Source: Bradyrhizobium tropiciagri (lineage in GTDB: Bacteria; Pseudomonadota; Alphaproteobacteria; Rhizobiales; Xanthobacteraceae). From it: a DNA stretch of 64,000 nucleotides. The notes beneath the pieces are model-generated. The model saw only the letters and a list, made by a program, of their open reading frames with translations. It made no database searches and was not told the origin of the DNA. Position numbers and translations under genes: made by a program. Location: positions 1 through 64,000 of the forward strand of contig NZ_LFLZ01000009.1 of NCBI RefSeq assembly GCF_001189845.1, read 5' to 3'. Shown one piece after another: positions 9,308 through 18,253 of the stretch; within the stretch, counting starts at the first letter, position 1; each line of letters starts with the position of its first letter.

Positions 9308-10261
9308 TTGCAGGTGCGGCGCGCGGTTTCGATCGGTATTCTGGCCTCGGCTCTCGGCGTCGTCGTGGCCCCTGCCCGCGCATGGTGGGACGAGGGGCAC
9401 ATGCAGATCGCCTACCTGGCGTACAAGCGCTTGTCCGACCCCGTCCGTGACAAGGCGGACGCCCTGCTGCGGCTCAACAAGGACTACGCGAAGTGGTCGG
9501 CGGGTGCGTCCGACGACAGGACGGCGAAGATGTACGCCTTCATTCACGCCGCAACCTGGACCGACGACATCAAGACCAAGGAATACGGCTATACGCGCGA
9601 TGCGGTCACTAGCCCTACGGCAGGCCAGAACATCGGCTACTCGGACCACAACCAGCATGCCTACTGGCATTTCAAGGACACGAACTTCTCGCCGGATGGC
9701 ACGTCCCTGCCTGCCACGGACCCGGTCGATTTCGTCACTCAGCTGAAGGTCATGATCGCCGCTTTGCCCGCAAACTCGGGGGCGTCCGACGACATCCGGT
9801 CTTACGATCTCGTCTGGATACTGCACCTCGTCGGCGACGCCCATCAGCCACTTCACGCAGCAGCCCGGTACACGATGCAGATCCCCGACGGCGACGCCGG
9901 CGGCAACGCGGAGTCCGTGATCCCGGCGAGCGGCTGGAGCATGGCGTTGCACGCTTACTGGGACGCGATTTTCGGCGGCTATTCGTCGCCGTATGGAGCC
10001 GTCTTCGATGCCGACGACAAGGATGGGCTGTCCAGCGTCGGCGTCAGCCAGGCGGAGGTCCAGATCGCCGATCCGGCCGTCTGGGCTCAGGAGAGCGTGG
10101 ATCTAGCCAAGCAATACGCTTACATGCCGCCCGTCAGCACGGGAAAGAATCCGGTGCTTCTGACGCGGGACTACGAAACGAACGCGAAAAACGTGGCTCG
10201 GGCGCGGGCCGCGTTGGCTGCCGCCAGATTGGCCAACCTTGTCGAGACCGCGCTCAAATGA
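9308..10261 (+). CDS. Secreted S1/P1 family nuclease (first copy)
   Basis: S1/P1 nucleases are secreted trinuclear-zinc enzymes that cut single-stranded nucleic acids. A signal peptide ends at PARA, leaving a mature N-terminal Trp (WWDEGHMQIAYLAY), which is the family's zinc-ligating start. Further ligands are in ATWTDDIK, SDHNQHAYWHF, ILHLVGDAHQPLH and ALHAYWDAIF. The frame opens with TTG at 9308; GTG at 9314 is equally possible. A second gene follows after 44 bp. Confidence 0.88.
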   Translation: MQVRRAVSIGILASALGVVVAPARAWWDEGHMQIAYLAYKRLSDPVRDKADALLRLNKDYAKWSAGASDDRTAKMYAFIHAATWTDDIKTKEYGYTRDAVTSPTAGQNIGYSDHNQHAYWHFKDTNFSPDGTSLPATDPVDFVTQLKVMIAALPANSGASDDIRSYDLVWILHLVGDAHQPLHAAARYTMQIPDGDAGGNAESVIPASGWSMALHAYWDAIFGGYSSPYGAVFDADDKDGLSSVGVSQAEVQIADPAVWAQESVDLAKQYAYMPPVSTGKNPVLLTRDYETNAKNVARARAALAAARLANLVETALK

Positions 10262-10305
10262 CATTTCGCCGGCCGCCAGCAAGGAGAACTTTTGAAGGAA
10301 CATCG

Positions 10306-10845
10306 ATGAAACGGTCTATTGCGGCTATTTGCGTATGCTTCGCGGTACTTGTCTCAGGACCTGCATGCGCCGGATCGCCTCTCGCGCAGCTGACGCCGAT
10401 TGCGGGCGCTCCCGTCTTCTTCGACGCCAAGCGGATCACCGCAGTGGTAGCCCTGCCGACGAACGAATTTACTGTCAGCGCAGAAGCGATCCGCCTCTCG
10501 CCGCAGATATTCTTCCCGTTGCCGGCGGAGGTGGCGTCGAACGGCCCCAAGAAGCCAGTCACGCAGGTACTCGGGATCTTCGCCAATCTGATGCCGGTAA
10601 CGGAGTCCGTGGACGACGTCCTCAAGCTCGCCGGACGAGATCAGTTCGCCCAGTTCACGCTGATGTCAGGCGCAACAGTGTGGATGCGAGCATCCGCGAT
10701 CGGGTGGGTCTCCCATGAATTTCCTGCGGCCGGAATCCCGAATGCCGGCAGTTTTGTGGGACTCGGACTTGCCCCAGGTCGGCCGACCGCGCTGAAAGAG
10801 GACGTTGACCAGGTCCGAAAAGCAATCGAGCAGATCGCGCCGTAA
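10306..10845 (+). CDS. Secreted protein of unknown function
   Basis: A signal peptide (MKRSIAAICVCFAVLVSGPACA) precedes about 155 residues with no domain I recognise. ATG at 10306 is preferred over the longer frame because it is followed directly by the signal sequence. It sits 44 bp after the S1/P1 nuclease on the same strand, so co-expression is likely and a periplasmic or secreted partner role is possible. Confidence 0.6.
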   Translation: MKRSIAAICVCFAVLVSGPACAGSPLAQLTPIAGAPVFFDAKRITAVVALPTNEFTVSAEAIRLSPQIFFPLPAEVASNGPKKPVTQVLGIFANLMPVTESVDDVLKLAGRDQFAQFTLMSGATVWMRASAIGWVSHEFPAAGIPNAGSFVGLGLAPGRPTALKEDVDQVRKAIEQIAP

Positions 10846-11036
10846 TTGGGCTGCGGCGCTTTCCAAAACCTTCCCCGGCGATCTTTGCAAGCTGAACCGT
10901 CGAGATCGCTATCGCGGTCAGTTACCGTGCGATACAATCATCGAGGCCGGGACCGCGTACGCAGAAGGACGACGGCTGCCGCCCCCGGCCAGTCGGGTCG
11001 GCCATGCCGTTCGCGGCCGACAGGAAGGGCTGACGC

Positions 11037-11462
11037 GTGAGCGATCCGTTCGAACTTCAGCGGTTCGTGGACGCCCAGGAGCCGGTCTACCGGCGGGTGG
11101 TCCAGGAGCTATCGCGCGGTCGGAAGACCTCGCACTGGATGTGGTTCATTTTCCCGCAGATGGCTGGTCTCGGCTTCAGCACCATGGCGCAGCGCTTCGC
11201 GATCGGCTCGCAAGCCGAAGCTGCCGCCTATCTGCGACATCAGGTGCTGGGACCGCGCCTGACCGAATGCACCCGGCTGGTGCTGGCGGCAAGCGACAGG
11301 TCGATTACAGAAATACTCGGATCTCCGGACGACCTTAAATTCCGCTCGAGCATGACACTCTTCGACGCCGTCTCCACCCAGACGATCTTCAGCGAGGCCA
11401 TCGCCGCCTTCTATAAGGACGGCAGGGATCCCGCGACGTTGTCGATCCTTGAGCGAGGCTAG
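11037..11462 (+). CDS. DUF1810 family protein
   Basis: The 141-residue protein has the DUF1810 signature: FELQRFVDAQEPVYRRVVQEL, then SHWMWFIFPQMAGLGFSTMAQRFAI and the C-terminal DLKFRSSMTLFDAVS. It is full length, with a GTG start at 11037. The biochemical function of the family is not established. The 190 bp upstream appear non-coding. Confidence 0.85.
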   Translation: MSDPFELQRFVDAQEPVYRRVVQELSRGRKTSHWMWFIFPQMAGLGFSTMAQRFAIGSQAEAAAYLRHQVLGPRLTECTRLVLAASDRSITEILGSPDDLKFRSSMTLFDAVSTQTIFSEAIAAFYKDGRDPATLSILERG

Positions 11463-11538
11463 ACTCGTTGCCGGACTAAACCGTTGGTGTTCCAGGCTTG
11501 CGGGCTCCTGAGTTGGATGCCGACAGAGGACCCACCCG

Positions 11539-12696
11539 TCAGATCGTCCACGAACGCTGCGTGACCCGATCTATCGGAGCGTAGAGGAGACCGTCCGCTC
11601 CGATCTGAACTGGTCCCTCGCTGCGGCGCGCCCTCGCGTCGAGGCGCTGGCCGGCGAGCGCCCTTCGGATGACATCCGCATCGACACCCACGAACCGGAT
11701 CGAATCCGGCATCGTTTGAGCGAGCGTCCGAGCCCGATCAAGCGGGAACGGCAACACGCCGAGTGGCCCAACTGGTACGCCCAGAAAGGTGGCGGAGGCC
11801 TCGCCGTCCGACCCGAGGAAGGCTCCCTCGGGAGCCCTATTGCCGCCGGCGACGTGCTCCGCCAAAAGCTGCGATGCCATCTCGCTGAACCCCATGCCGG
11901 CCAGAAGGTAGGCGACGTGCGCACGCGCAATATCCTGGACCATATCGTCCCGTTCGTGCGCCGACGGGGGGTCGCCCGGGGTATCCGGATCCAGCACGTA
12001 GATGAAAGCGTCGCGTGGTGGGATTTCGACCCCCCAGCGCGACATGACCGCCCACCCTTTTGTGCGAACGGCGGTCCAGCGCTCCTCGCCAGCCACTTTC
12101 CGCAAGCTCTCGACCACCACGCCCTTCAGTTGGCCGTCGGCAGTCCTTATGGGACCGGGCAACCCAGCGCCGGTGCCGTTTGACGCCTGGCTGGTGCCCT
12201 TGGCCTCGGCGACCGCAACTCGACCGGATCCGGAGCCGCATATCCAATCCGGAAGCTCTGTCCCTTGTCCCGAAAGTCGGGATACGCGCAAACGCTTCGA
12301 GACGTTCGTCGGATCTCCGTCGATCGGCATGAACCACGCGAAGTCATGATACCGGCTCAGGTAGGCCCGGGCAAAAAATCGCCCGAACAGCCCTGAAAAC
12401 GCGCGCCGCATCTCCTTGCCGCGCCCCGGCCCCTTGCCCTTCCAGATCAGTTCTTTTCCGCCGGAAACGAGAAGTTCTTCGAACAGCAGAGCCAATGGCC
12501 TGCTCGATCCGCCGCCGGTCTGAAAGAGCTCTCCCATGGCGCAAGCCGCCACGAAATCGGTATCCACCTCGCACGCGCCGCCCGGACCTTTTCCAGAGAG
12601 CAACTCCTTCGGGCAGGCGCCAGGCGGCCGAACTACATAGCGAATCTTGTGCACGCCCATGCGTCTACGTTCCCCACGCCCTTCACAAGTCTCCAT
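11539..12696 (-). CDS. Unknown protein with a PD-(D/E)XK-like nuclease motif
   Basis: I do not recognise the family. Around residues 149-166 it shows PDWICGSGSGRVAVAEAKG, which fits the catalytic arrangement of PD-(D/E)XK nucleases (P-D ... E-A-K). Helical regions surround it. Full frame 385 aa; Met13 (start near 12660) is an alternative start. It is transcribed divergently from the gene at 12932, with a 235-bp AT-richer intergenic region between them. A restriction- or defence-related nuclease is a reasonable guess, no more. Confidence 0.55.
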   Translation of the reverse strand: METCEGRGERRRMGVHKIRYVVRPPGACPKELLSGKGPGGACEVDTDFVAACAMGELFQTGGGSSRPLALLFEELLVSGGKELIWKGKGPGRGKEMRRAFSGLFGRFFARAYLSRYHDFAWFMPIDGDPTNVSKRLRVSRLSGQGTELPDWICGSGSGRVAVAEAKGTSQASNGTGAGLPGPIRTADGQLKGVVVESLRKVAGEERWTAVRTKGWAVMSRWGVEIPPRDAFIYVLDPDTPGDPPSAHERDDMVQDIARAHVAYLLAGMGFSEMASQLLAEHVAGGNRAPEGAFLGSDGEASATFLGVPVGPLGVLPFPLDRARTLAQTMPDSIRFVGVDADVIRRALAGQRLDARARRSEGPVQIGADGLLYAPIDRVTQRSWTI

Positions 12697-12931
12697 GAAA
12701 GCTCAGGTCACGTCCGAACTTCGTGGCATGGCTTCCAGCGCGCCCATAAATTCACTTAGATTGCACACAACTTGTACTGCAAGCGAAAATTGAGCAACAT
12801 TCTTCCTTTATGGAGACGGTTACAGTGGATGTATTCGCCTGACTGTGCATTGCGGCGCCGCAGCTCCAACAACAAATGCTGACGGACCATTACCGGTGCC
12901 CACGTGCACCGCATTTCTGTGGAGATAGATC

Positions 12932-13363
12932 ATGACGGAAGTGAATCGCGAAAACCTCAAGAAATGGGCTCTTGCCATCGTCACCGAAGTCGAACCGGAC
13001 GACGCGTTCGTCGTTGAGGATGGCTTCGATGCGCTGGTGGAGGAATGGCATCGAGCAGACGCACAGGACGAAGGTCGCTTCATCGGCGGGGCTGAAGTCG
13101 CAACTTTCGCCGCAATGGTCGCTCCGTTTCTTCTGGCGTTTCTCGGGGACGTGGCCAAGGACGTCGTTAAGGGCAAGGTGAAGACAGCCGTAGGCACCCT
13201 CCTCGATCGGGTACTGGATCGCCGTGCCACCAAAGACGACGTGGAGAAGCTTCGCAAAGAGGTGACTGCGGCGATTAACAAGAGCCGCTTCTCCTCGGCC
13301 GAGAAGGCAAAACTGGAGGCCGGTTTCGCCAAGCTGTACGCCAAGGTCGGCCCGAAAAAATGA
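12932..13363 (+). CDS. Small helical protein paired with a membrane metalloprotease
   Basis: 143 residues. The N-terminal 45 residues are acidic and helical (NLKKWALAIVTEVEPDDAF). A hydrophobic segment follows (FAAMVAPFLLAFLGDVAKDVV), then a charged coiled-coil tail (DDVEKLRKEVTAAINKSRFSSAEKAKLEAGF). Its TGA overlaps the next start codon (ATGA at 13360), which indicates translational coupling with the metalloprotease gene. I do not recognise the family; a membrane-associated regulator or substrate of the protease is possible. Confidence 0.6.
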   Translation: MTEVNRENLKKWALAIVTEVEPDDAFVVEDGFDALVEEWHRADAQDEGRFIGGAEVATFAAMVAPFLLAFLGDVAKDVVKGKVKTAVGTLLDRVLDRRATKDDVEKLRKEVTAAINKSRFSSAEKAKLEAGFAKLYAKVGPKK

Positions 13364-15094
13364 AGTCCATCCATCCGATGAGGTTGCTGCGCCGCCTGGG
13401 CATTTCCGACGGCCCGGCCGCAGTGGCGACTATTATAACCATTTGTCTGCAGTACCTCTTTCTCGCGAAATTGTGGGAAGGATACCCGATAGTACATGGG
13501 CGACGTCATTCACCCGAACGTCGTAGTGTCGATGATCGGCCTTACCGTTCTGGGCACAGTTGTCATAGTGGCTGCGTCGCTGAACCGGTGGCGTCGCGGA
13601 GCGAACGCCGAGTCGAAACTCGAGCGGCCTGCCACGAACCCGTCCTTCGATGCCATCCGCTCGGGCCTGGCGCGCGTCGCTGCACGTTCGACTCTGCTCT
13701 CGCCGCCAGGCCTCCTGTACACACCCAAGAATGGTGACGCGTTGGAAGCGAGGGAACGCGTGAAGCCATCGGGCGACGCGGTAGTCGTCGGCCTCGAGCA
13801 GCGCACCCGGCAGCGCGATCGACCGAGCGCCTTCGAGGCCATGCTGGGGCACGAAGTCTCGCACCTCGAACTTGCCGAGACCCGGCTTGAAATCTGGGCA
13901 CGACGCGCCGTGCTCCTGCACTTTCGAACGCTGGGATGGTCGACGGCGATATTCTGCCTGGTGCTCGGCTTCATCGATCGTCGGGGCATCGGCAGCCATC
14001 CTTCCTTCGGAGGCTTCGTTCCGGTCTTCGACGGGACCATCTACGCAGGCCTGTCCTCTCAGTTCACCGTCCTGCTTCTCTCAAGCGCGATCGTATTCGT
14101 CTATTCATACTACTTCGTCGTTCGTCGCGAGCACGTCCACGACTTCCGCGGCTCCCAACTTGCCGGAACGGATGCTTTGGCCGATGTCTTCGCCGCTCAG
14201 CGGTCGCCGGCGTACCGCCCGTTCGATGCCTCCATCGATTTCTTCAGGCTACATCCGAATCCGACCGCCCGAGCCCGCGTAATCAAGAGCCGGGACCTCA
14301 TCCTTCTTTCGGCGATCCTTTATCCGCTAGTCATGTCAGGCTTGCAGCCGCTCACGTTGTTGCTGACGAGCGGCTGGCGCGAATTTTTCGGCATATCGAG
14401 AGAGACCTGGAATTTCGGCCTAACCGTCGCTTCCGGCCTCTTCCTGTACGCCGTGCTCCGAGCCGATCTCGCAAGATTGGGACTGGGCTTGCTTTTGGAT
14501 GCTAGGCGGTACGCCCTGCTCGTTCCCATCTACGCTCTGGTCGCGGGTCTGGCCACGCAAGTTCCCCGTATCATCTTGGAGATACTCTACGGCTTGCGCC
14601 ACGAGTTCTCGGTCGACCAGATCGCCGCGCGGATTTGGAACGGCACGCTGGTCGGCGGCGGACGCATCGCGCTAATGACGGCTGCCATTCTCGGCCTGCT
14701 CGCTTTCCTGAACGCCGTCCGGATTGCAGCGGTCGGTGAAACCAACGCCGGCAAATGGAGCACTATCGGTGACTTACTCGCCGCGATCCTGGTGGTCGGG
14801 GCGTTCACGATCGCAAGCCTGTCGAGCCCTTCGTTCATGATCGACGTACTACAGTTCTGCGTGCCCTTGGTTTTCGCGTACGCGGCGTGGTTCGTGGCAG
14901 CTTGCCGATGTCAGGGCTGCGGTCGTCGGCGCCTTTCCGCCATATGGACATCAACGCGTTGCGGTTGTGGGCGCGACCATCTGACCCTGCCAAAAACTTG
15001 GACGCGACAATCGTTTGAAGTCCAGCTTTCGGATCCGAACTGGATTGCCGTCACGCCTCAAGCGAAGCCGGTCGGAACTGATCGGCTTCGGTGA
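13360..15094 (+). CDS. M48-like multi-pass membrane metalloprotease (possible frameshift near N-terminus)
   Basis: The main frame from 13496 encodes 532 aa with the zinc motif HEVSH at residues 119-123 (AFEAMLGHEVSHLELAETRLE), at least six hydrophobic segments and a C-terminal zinc-ribbon-like Cys cluster (RCQGCG ... RCGCG). A separate frame begins at the ATGA overlap at 13360 with MKSIHPMRLLRRLGI and a transmembrane helix. Removing one G from the run at 13498-13500 joins them as ...GYPIVHGDVIHPNVVV.... I favour one protein of about 578 residues starting at 13360. Function: membrane-linked proteolysis of the HtpX/M48 type. Confidence 0.65.
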
Positions 15095-15185
15095 AGCTGA
15101 AGGCACTGAAGCCTCGGAAGCCGGACCGCTAGCGCTCGCTCCTAACGAGCACTATCTTGGGTACTCGCCACGCAGGGAGAGCCAT

Positions 15186-15431
15186 ATGCCACAGACGGAC
15201 TATTCCGATCCAGAAATCAAATTCCCGAGACTTCAGGTCCACATTTTTACGATCGATGGTCACACCCAGCTAATCGATGTGTGGCTTTGGAAACAAGCTG
15301 GCGGCCAGAGGTTACAAATCACCAAATCCCAGCGCGCCGGGTCAATGGCCGATGCCCATCGGTTGATAGGCGAACTTAAGGTCAAATATGGCGCCGAATG
15401 CGACGCTGACGATATCGACGTAGACACCTGA
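15186..15431 (+). CDS. 81-aa protein at the head of the E2-E1/JAB operon
   Basis: No family recognised. The sequence suggests two beta strands (LQVHIFTIDGHTQLIDVWLW) followed by helices (SMADAHRLIGELKVKYG) and an acidic tail; a ubiquitin-like fold cannot be judged by eye, and no C-terminal Gly is present. ATG at 15186 has a strong Shine-Dalgarno (AGGGAGAG). It lies 91 bp after the metalloprotease and about 370 bp before the His/Pro-rich peptide, all on the same strand. Confidence 0.6.
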   Translation: MPQTDYSDPEIKFPRLQVHIFTIDGHTQLIDVWLWKQAGGQRLQITKSQRAGSMADAHRLIGELKVKYGAECDADDIDVDT

Positions 15432-15801
15432 AAAACGCCGGAGAGACCGGCAAGCGAAAAAGCGAACCAGCGTCACCATACAAATAAGAGGAAAAACGAT
15501 ATGGCAGGCTCACAGCCGGCGCGACCTCGCAATGCGGGGTAGCGCCGGATCCGCGCCCAGAGCGAGAGATCCTGATGCTTGACGTGCGTCTTGAAGGCTT
15601 CTGTGGGGCATCAACTGCCAGGCATGAGAACGAAGGCGGCGACCTCTGCTGGGGGAGGTTACGCTGCAGAAGGCGATTCCTGATAACAGGCCCATCGCCT
15701 CGATTTGCTGGCCCGGAGTTGTGCCACAGGATCGATGCTCGTTGACATCGTAAAAAACGCACTTACCTCATTGCGATTGGGGAAGGACCACTGGAGGACA
15801 A
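15432..15801. other. Gap inside the operon, possibly a decayed small gene
   Basis: A good ribosome-binding site (AAGAGG) precedes ATG at 15501, but the frame stops after 12 codons (MAGSQPARPRNAG). If one base were added in the G run at 15535-15538, the frame would continue as VAPDPRPEREILMLDVRLEGFCG and on to a stop near 15747. This may be a real 80-residue gene disrupted by a sequence error, or a decayed one. The opposite-strand frames look like shadows. Confidence 0.3.
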
Positions 15802-15984
15802 ATGTCAGGACACGGGAAGGAAGACGGTGGGCGCGAGCATCACCGTCCCGATGAACATCACGAGCCCGAGAAGCGCCACGAGCACGAGCCGCATCACCCG
15901 CATCATCACGAGCCTCCGCCCCCGCCGCCGAAGCCCCCAGGACCGCCGCAGCCTCCAAGTCCGCCGCCGCGTCGCGTCGGCTGA
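15802..15984 (+). CDS. His/Pro-rich 60-aa peptide ending in Gly, candidate protein modifier
   Basis: The peptide has a charged His-rich half (HHRPDEHHEPEKRHEHEPHH), then a polyproline stretch, and ends in PPPRRVG with Gly as the last residue. It has a clear Shine-Dalgarno (GGAGG, 15793-15797). Its TGA (15982-15984) overlaps the E2-E1 start ATG at 15984, so the two are translationally coupled. A C-terminal Gly beside E1, E2 and JAB genes is what a conjugated modifier or target would need. No folded domain is likely. Coding status rests on the ribosome-binding site and the overlap. Confidence 0.65.
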   Translation: MSGHGKEDGGREHHRPDEHHEPEKRHEHEPHHPHHHEPPPPPPKPPGPPQPPSPPPRRVG

Positions 15985-17771
15985 TGCGAGAGGATTCTGC
16001 TGAACAGCAGGACAGAACACGACCCCACTGGGACCGCCGCTATCCAGGACGGTACCAGTGGGAGTTGGAGGCTTTTGCCAAGGCTGGCGTTTCGCCGAAG
16101 GTCGACGAGATGGTCCTCGCGGACGGCCGTCTGGAATTGACGTTCGATTGGCCGCTGGGCGATCGTATGATTCCCCTTCATGCGATCTATCCGGACGGCT
16201 ACCCGGAGGCGCGACCGCACATCAACCTGACCGATCCCGCGCTCTTCCCTGGGCGGCACTGCTCGCCCCTCGACGGAAATCTTTGCCTCTTGGGACGCGA
16301 TACCCGCCAGTGGCAGCCGGACTGGACCGTGCCCGAATTGCTAAAAAAACAGTTGCAGAAGGCGATGGAGGCCGGAGGCGAGGAAGATCCGCAAGGCGAG
16401 CCGGCAGAGGTCTGGTGGAACACCCTGGCCCCGCCGGAATCGTACTGCCTCATCGATTCCGACTGGTCTCTCCTGGACGCAAAAGGTCCCGGCATCTTGA
16501 GGATCGTCTATGTCTCTCACGCCGACAACGATTCCGGACTACCGGTTCTTCGTGCGTTGGTGGAGCGTGTTTTCGACGCCGAAGGGAAGGAAATCGCGAC
16601 CTGGAAAGGGCCGATGCCCAGCGCGCTACGAGGCACGGTCCGCAAGATGGATATTGCCTGGGTCCGATCGCCCAAACAGTTGATGCCACCGCGGATTGTG
16701 GATCAAGGCTCGGGACTGGGCGAATTCATGAACGGACGCTTCGACCTGACTCAAGCGTTTGATGTCGCTCCCGGGGTCCGAGGGCAACTCGTTGCTACGT
16801 TATATCCCACGGAAACTGAGTTCCGGAAGCACGACGGCGAGACATGGCTCTTCGTGCTTGTGCACGGAAAACTCGCCGCATTTTATCCACGAAAGAAGGC
16901 TCTTCCGCGCGGCAAAAAAGCTCCCGAAACGTTTTCGCTCGTCATCAGAACGTTGCGTGCCGGTACTAGCGACATTATTTCGCGCGCTCCTGCGGCGGCA
17001 GCGCTCGCGACGAAGTCGGTAGCGCTGCTGGGCACGGGTGCGATCGGCGCTCCGCTCGCAATCGAATTGGCGCGCAACGGGATCCGCAAACTAACATTGA
17101 TGGACTACGATATCGTTGAACCCGGCAACACGGTCAGGTGGCCGTTGGGATCTTCAGCGTGGGGGCTGCCGAAGGGGCAGGCCCTAGCGGATTTCATCGA
17201 GCGTGAATACCCTGCGACCGAAGTGAGCTACATACCTCACTGCATCGGGACCTACTCGCCCCAAACCTGTATGGGCGACGATACTGCGCTAGACAAGGCG
17301 CTCGAGGGGGTGGATTTGGCGATCGATGCGACCGCCGCGTATGGACCGACAACCCTGATCCAGGGTTTTGCCCGATCGCGGTCCTTGCCTCTCCTGACGC
17401 TGTTCGGCAGTCCGACTCTCGGCGGCGGAGCGGTTGTGCTTTCGGTGCCCGACAGTGGGTGCTACGTTTGCCTGGAATGCGCGTGGAAGGACGAGCCCAA
17501 CGTTATTCCGGCTCCCCTAGGGATGTTCGATGAGGGCGAATTAATCCAACCTCCAGGATGCGCCGAGCGGACTTTTTCTGGTACGTTTTGCGACCTCCAG
17601 GAACTGTCGCTCCAAGCGATGCGCGTCGTGATCGGGCTCTTTGGACGCAACAACATCCCCTCGTCATCGGTCGTCTACACGTTGAGTTTTCGGGACGAGG
17701 ACGGCGTCCGCGTCCCGGCTTGGCGCACCGACGCATTGCCACGCAATCCCAAGTGCTCATGCACGTGGTAA
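15984..17771 (+). CDS. E2-E1 fusion protein (Cap2-like ubiquitin-type conjugation enzyme)
   Basis: This 595-aa protein resembles Cap2 of type II CBASS in domain order. Residues about 20-130 form an E2-like domain with the candidate catalytic Cys101 in DGNLCLLGRDTRQWQPDWTV. Residues about 340-595 form an E1/ThiF adenylation domain with the nucleotide loop LLGTGAIGAPL (348-358), acidic DYD (374-376), zinc-type CYVC (493-496) and CSC (591-593), and candidate thioester Cys526 in PPGCAERTFSGTF. Expected chemistry is adenylation of a C-terminal Gly and transfer to a target lysine. No CD-NTase gene is nearby, which distinguishes it from CBASS. Confidence 0.85.
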   Translation: MREDSAEQQDRTRPHWDRRYPGRYQWELEAFAKAGVSPKVDEMVLADGRLELTFDWPLGDRMIPLHAIYPDGYPEARPHINLTDPALFPGRHCSPLDGNLCLLGRDTRQWQPDWTVPELLKKQLQKAMEAGGEEDPQGEPAEVWWNTLAPPESYCLIDSDWSLLDAKGPGILRIVYVSHADNDSGLPVLRALVERVFDAEGKEIATWKGPMPSALRGTVRKMDIAWVRSPKQLMPPRIVDQGSGLGEFMNGRFDLTQAFDVAPGVRGQLVATLYPTETEFRKHDGETWLFVLVHGKLAAFYPRKKALPRGKKAPETFSLVIRTLRAGTSDIISRAPAAAALATKSVALLGTGAIGAPLAIELARNGIRKLTLMDYDIVEPGNTVRWPLGSSAWGLPKGQALADFIEREYPATEVSYIPHCIGTYSPQTCMGDDTALDKALEGVDLAIDATAAYGPTTLIQGFARSRSLPLLTLFGSPTLGGGAVVLSVPDSGCYVCLECAWKDEPNVIPAPLGMFDEGELIQPPGCAERTFSGTFCDLQELSLQAMRVVIGLFGRNNIPSSSVVYTLSFRDEDGVRVPAWRTDALPRNPKCSCTW

Positions 17772-18253
17772 CCGTATGGGTGTCGCACAAAACGTTGGCC
17801 GCAGCCAAGGAAGAAGCCTGCTACCACTATCCATTGGAAACGGGTGGAACGCTCGTCGGATATTGGAGCGATGCGGATACCGTCGTCGTGACCCGGCTCA
17901 TCGGCCCAGGACCGGCATCGATACACGGCCGGTACTCGTTTGAGCACGATCATGAATGGGAAGCCGCCCAGATCGCCGACCACTACTATCAATCGGCACG
18001 GTCCCAGGTCTACATTGGCGATTGGCACACGCATCCCGACGCGTCCTCTGGTGAGCTCAGCGGAACCGATCGACGCGCTATTCGGCGGGTCATCAATTAT
18101 CCGGAGGCGCGCGTCGCCTACCCTCTGATGATGGTTTTGTTTGGCGGCCCTGAAGAGTGGAAGTCAACGATTTGGGCGGCCGAATTGAAGCCGCGATGGC
18201 CTTGGGGTAGCAGACTTTCGATCGACGCCGCGAAACTTCATATGTTCGAGTGA
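17759..18253 (+). CDS. JAB/JAMM metalloprotease (Cap3-like deconjugase)
   Basis: 165 residues from ATG at 17759, which overlaps the E2-E1 stop by 13 bp. The JAMM zinc site is complete: Glu27 (YPLETGG) and His90-Thr-His92-Pro ... Ser101-x-x-Asp104 (WHTHPDASSGELSGTDR). Such enzymes cleave isopeptide or C-terminal peptide bonds after Gly, which reverses or primes conjugation by the E2-E1 protein. The longer frame from 17558 is not used because it lies within the E1 gene. Confidence 0.88.
   Translation: MHVVTVWVSHKTLAAAKEEACYHYPLETGGTLVGYWSDADTVVVTRLIGPGPASIHGRYSFEHDHEWEAAQIADHYYQSARSQVYIGDWHTHPDASSGELSGTDRRAIRRVINYPEARVAYPLMMVLFGGPEEWKSTIWAAELKPRWPWGSRLSIDAAKLHMFE

Noticed and set aside
15382..15958. 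Minus-strand frames opposite the conjugation operon
   Set aside because: No start signal, shadow-like composition; the plus strand has coupled genes.
17558..17758. N-terminal extension of the JAB protein
   Set aside because: Lies inside the E1 gene; the internal ATG at 17759 gives the standard JAB length.
15984..18253. Complete type II CBASS
   Set aside because: E2-E1 and JAB fit, but there is no CD-NTase and no recognised CBASS effector nearby.
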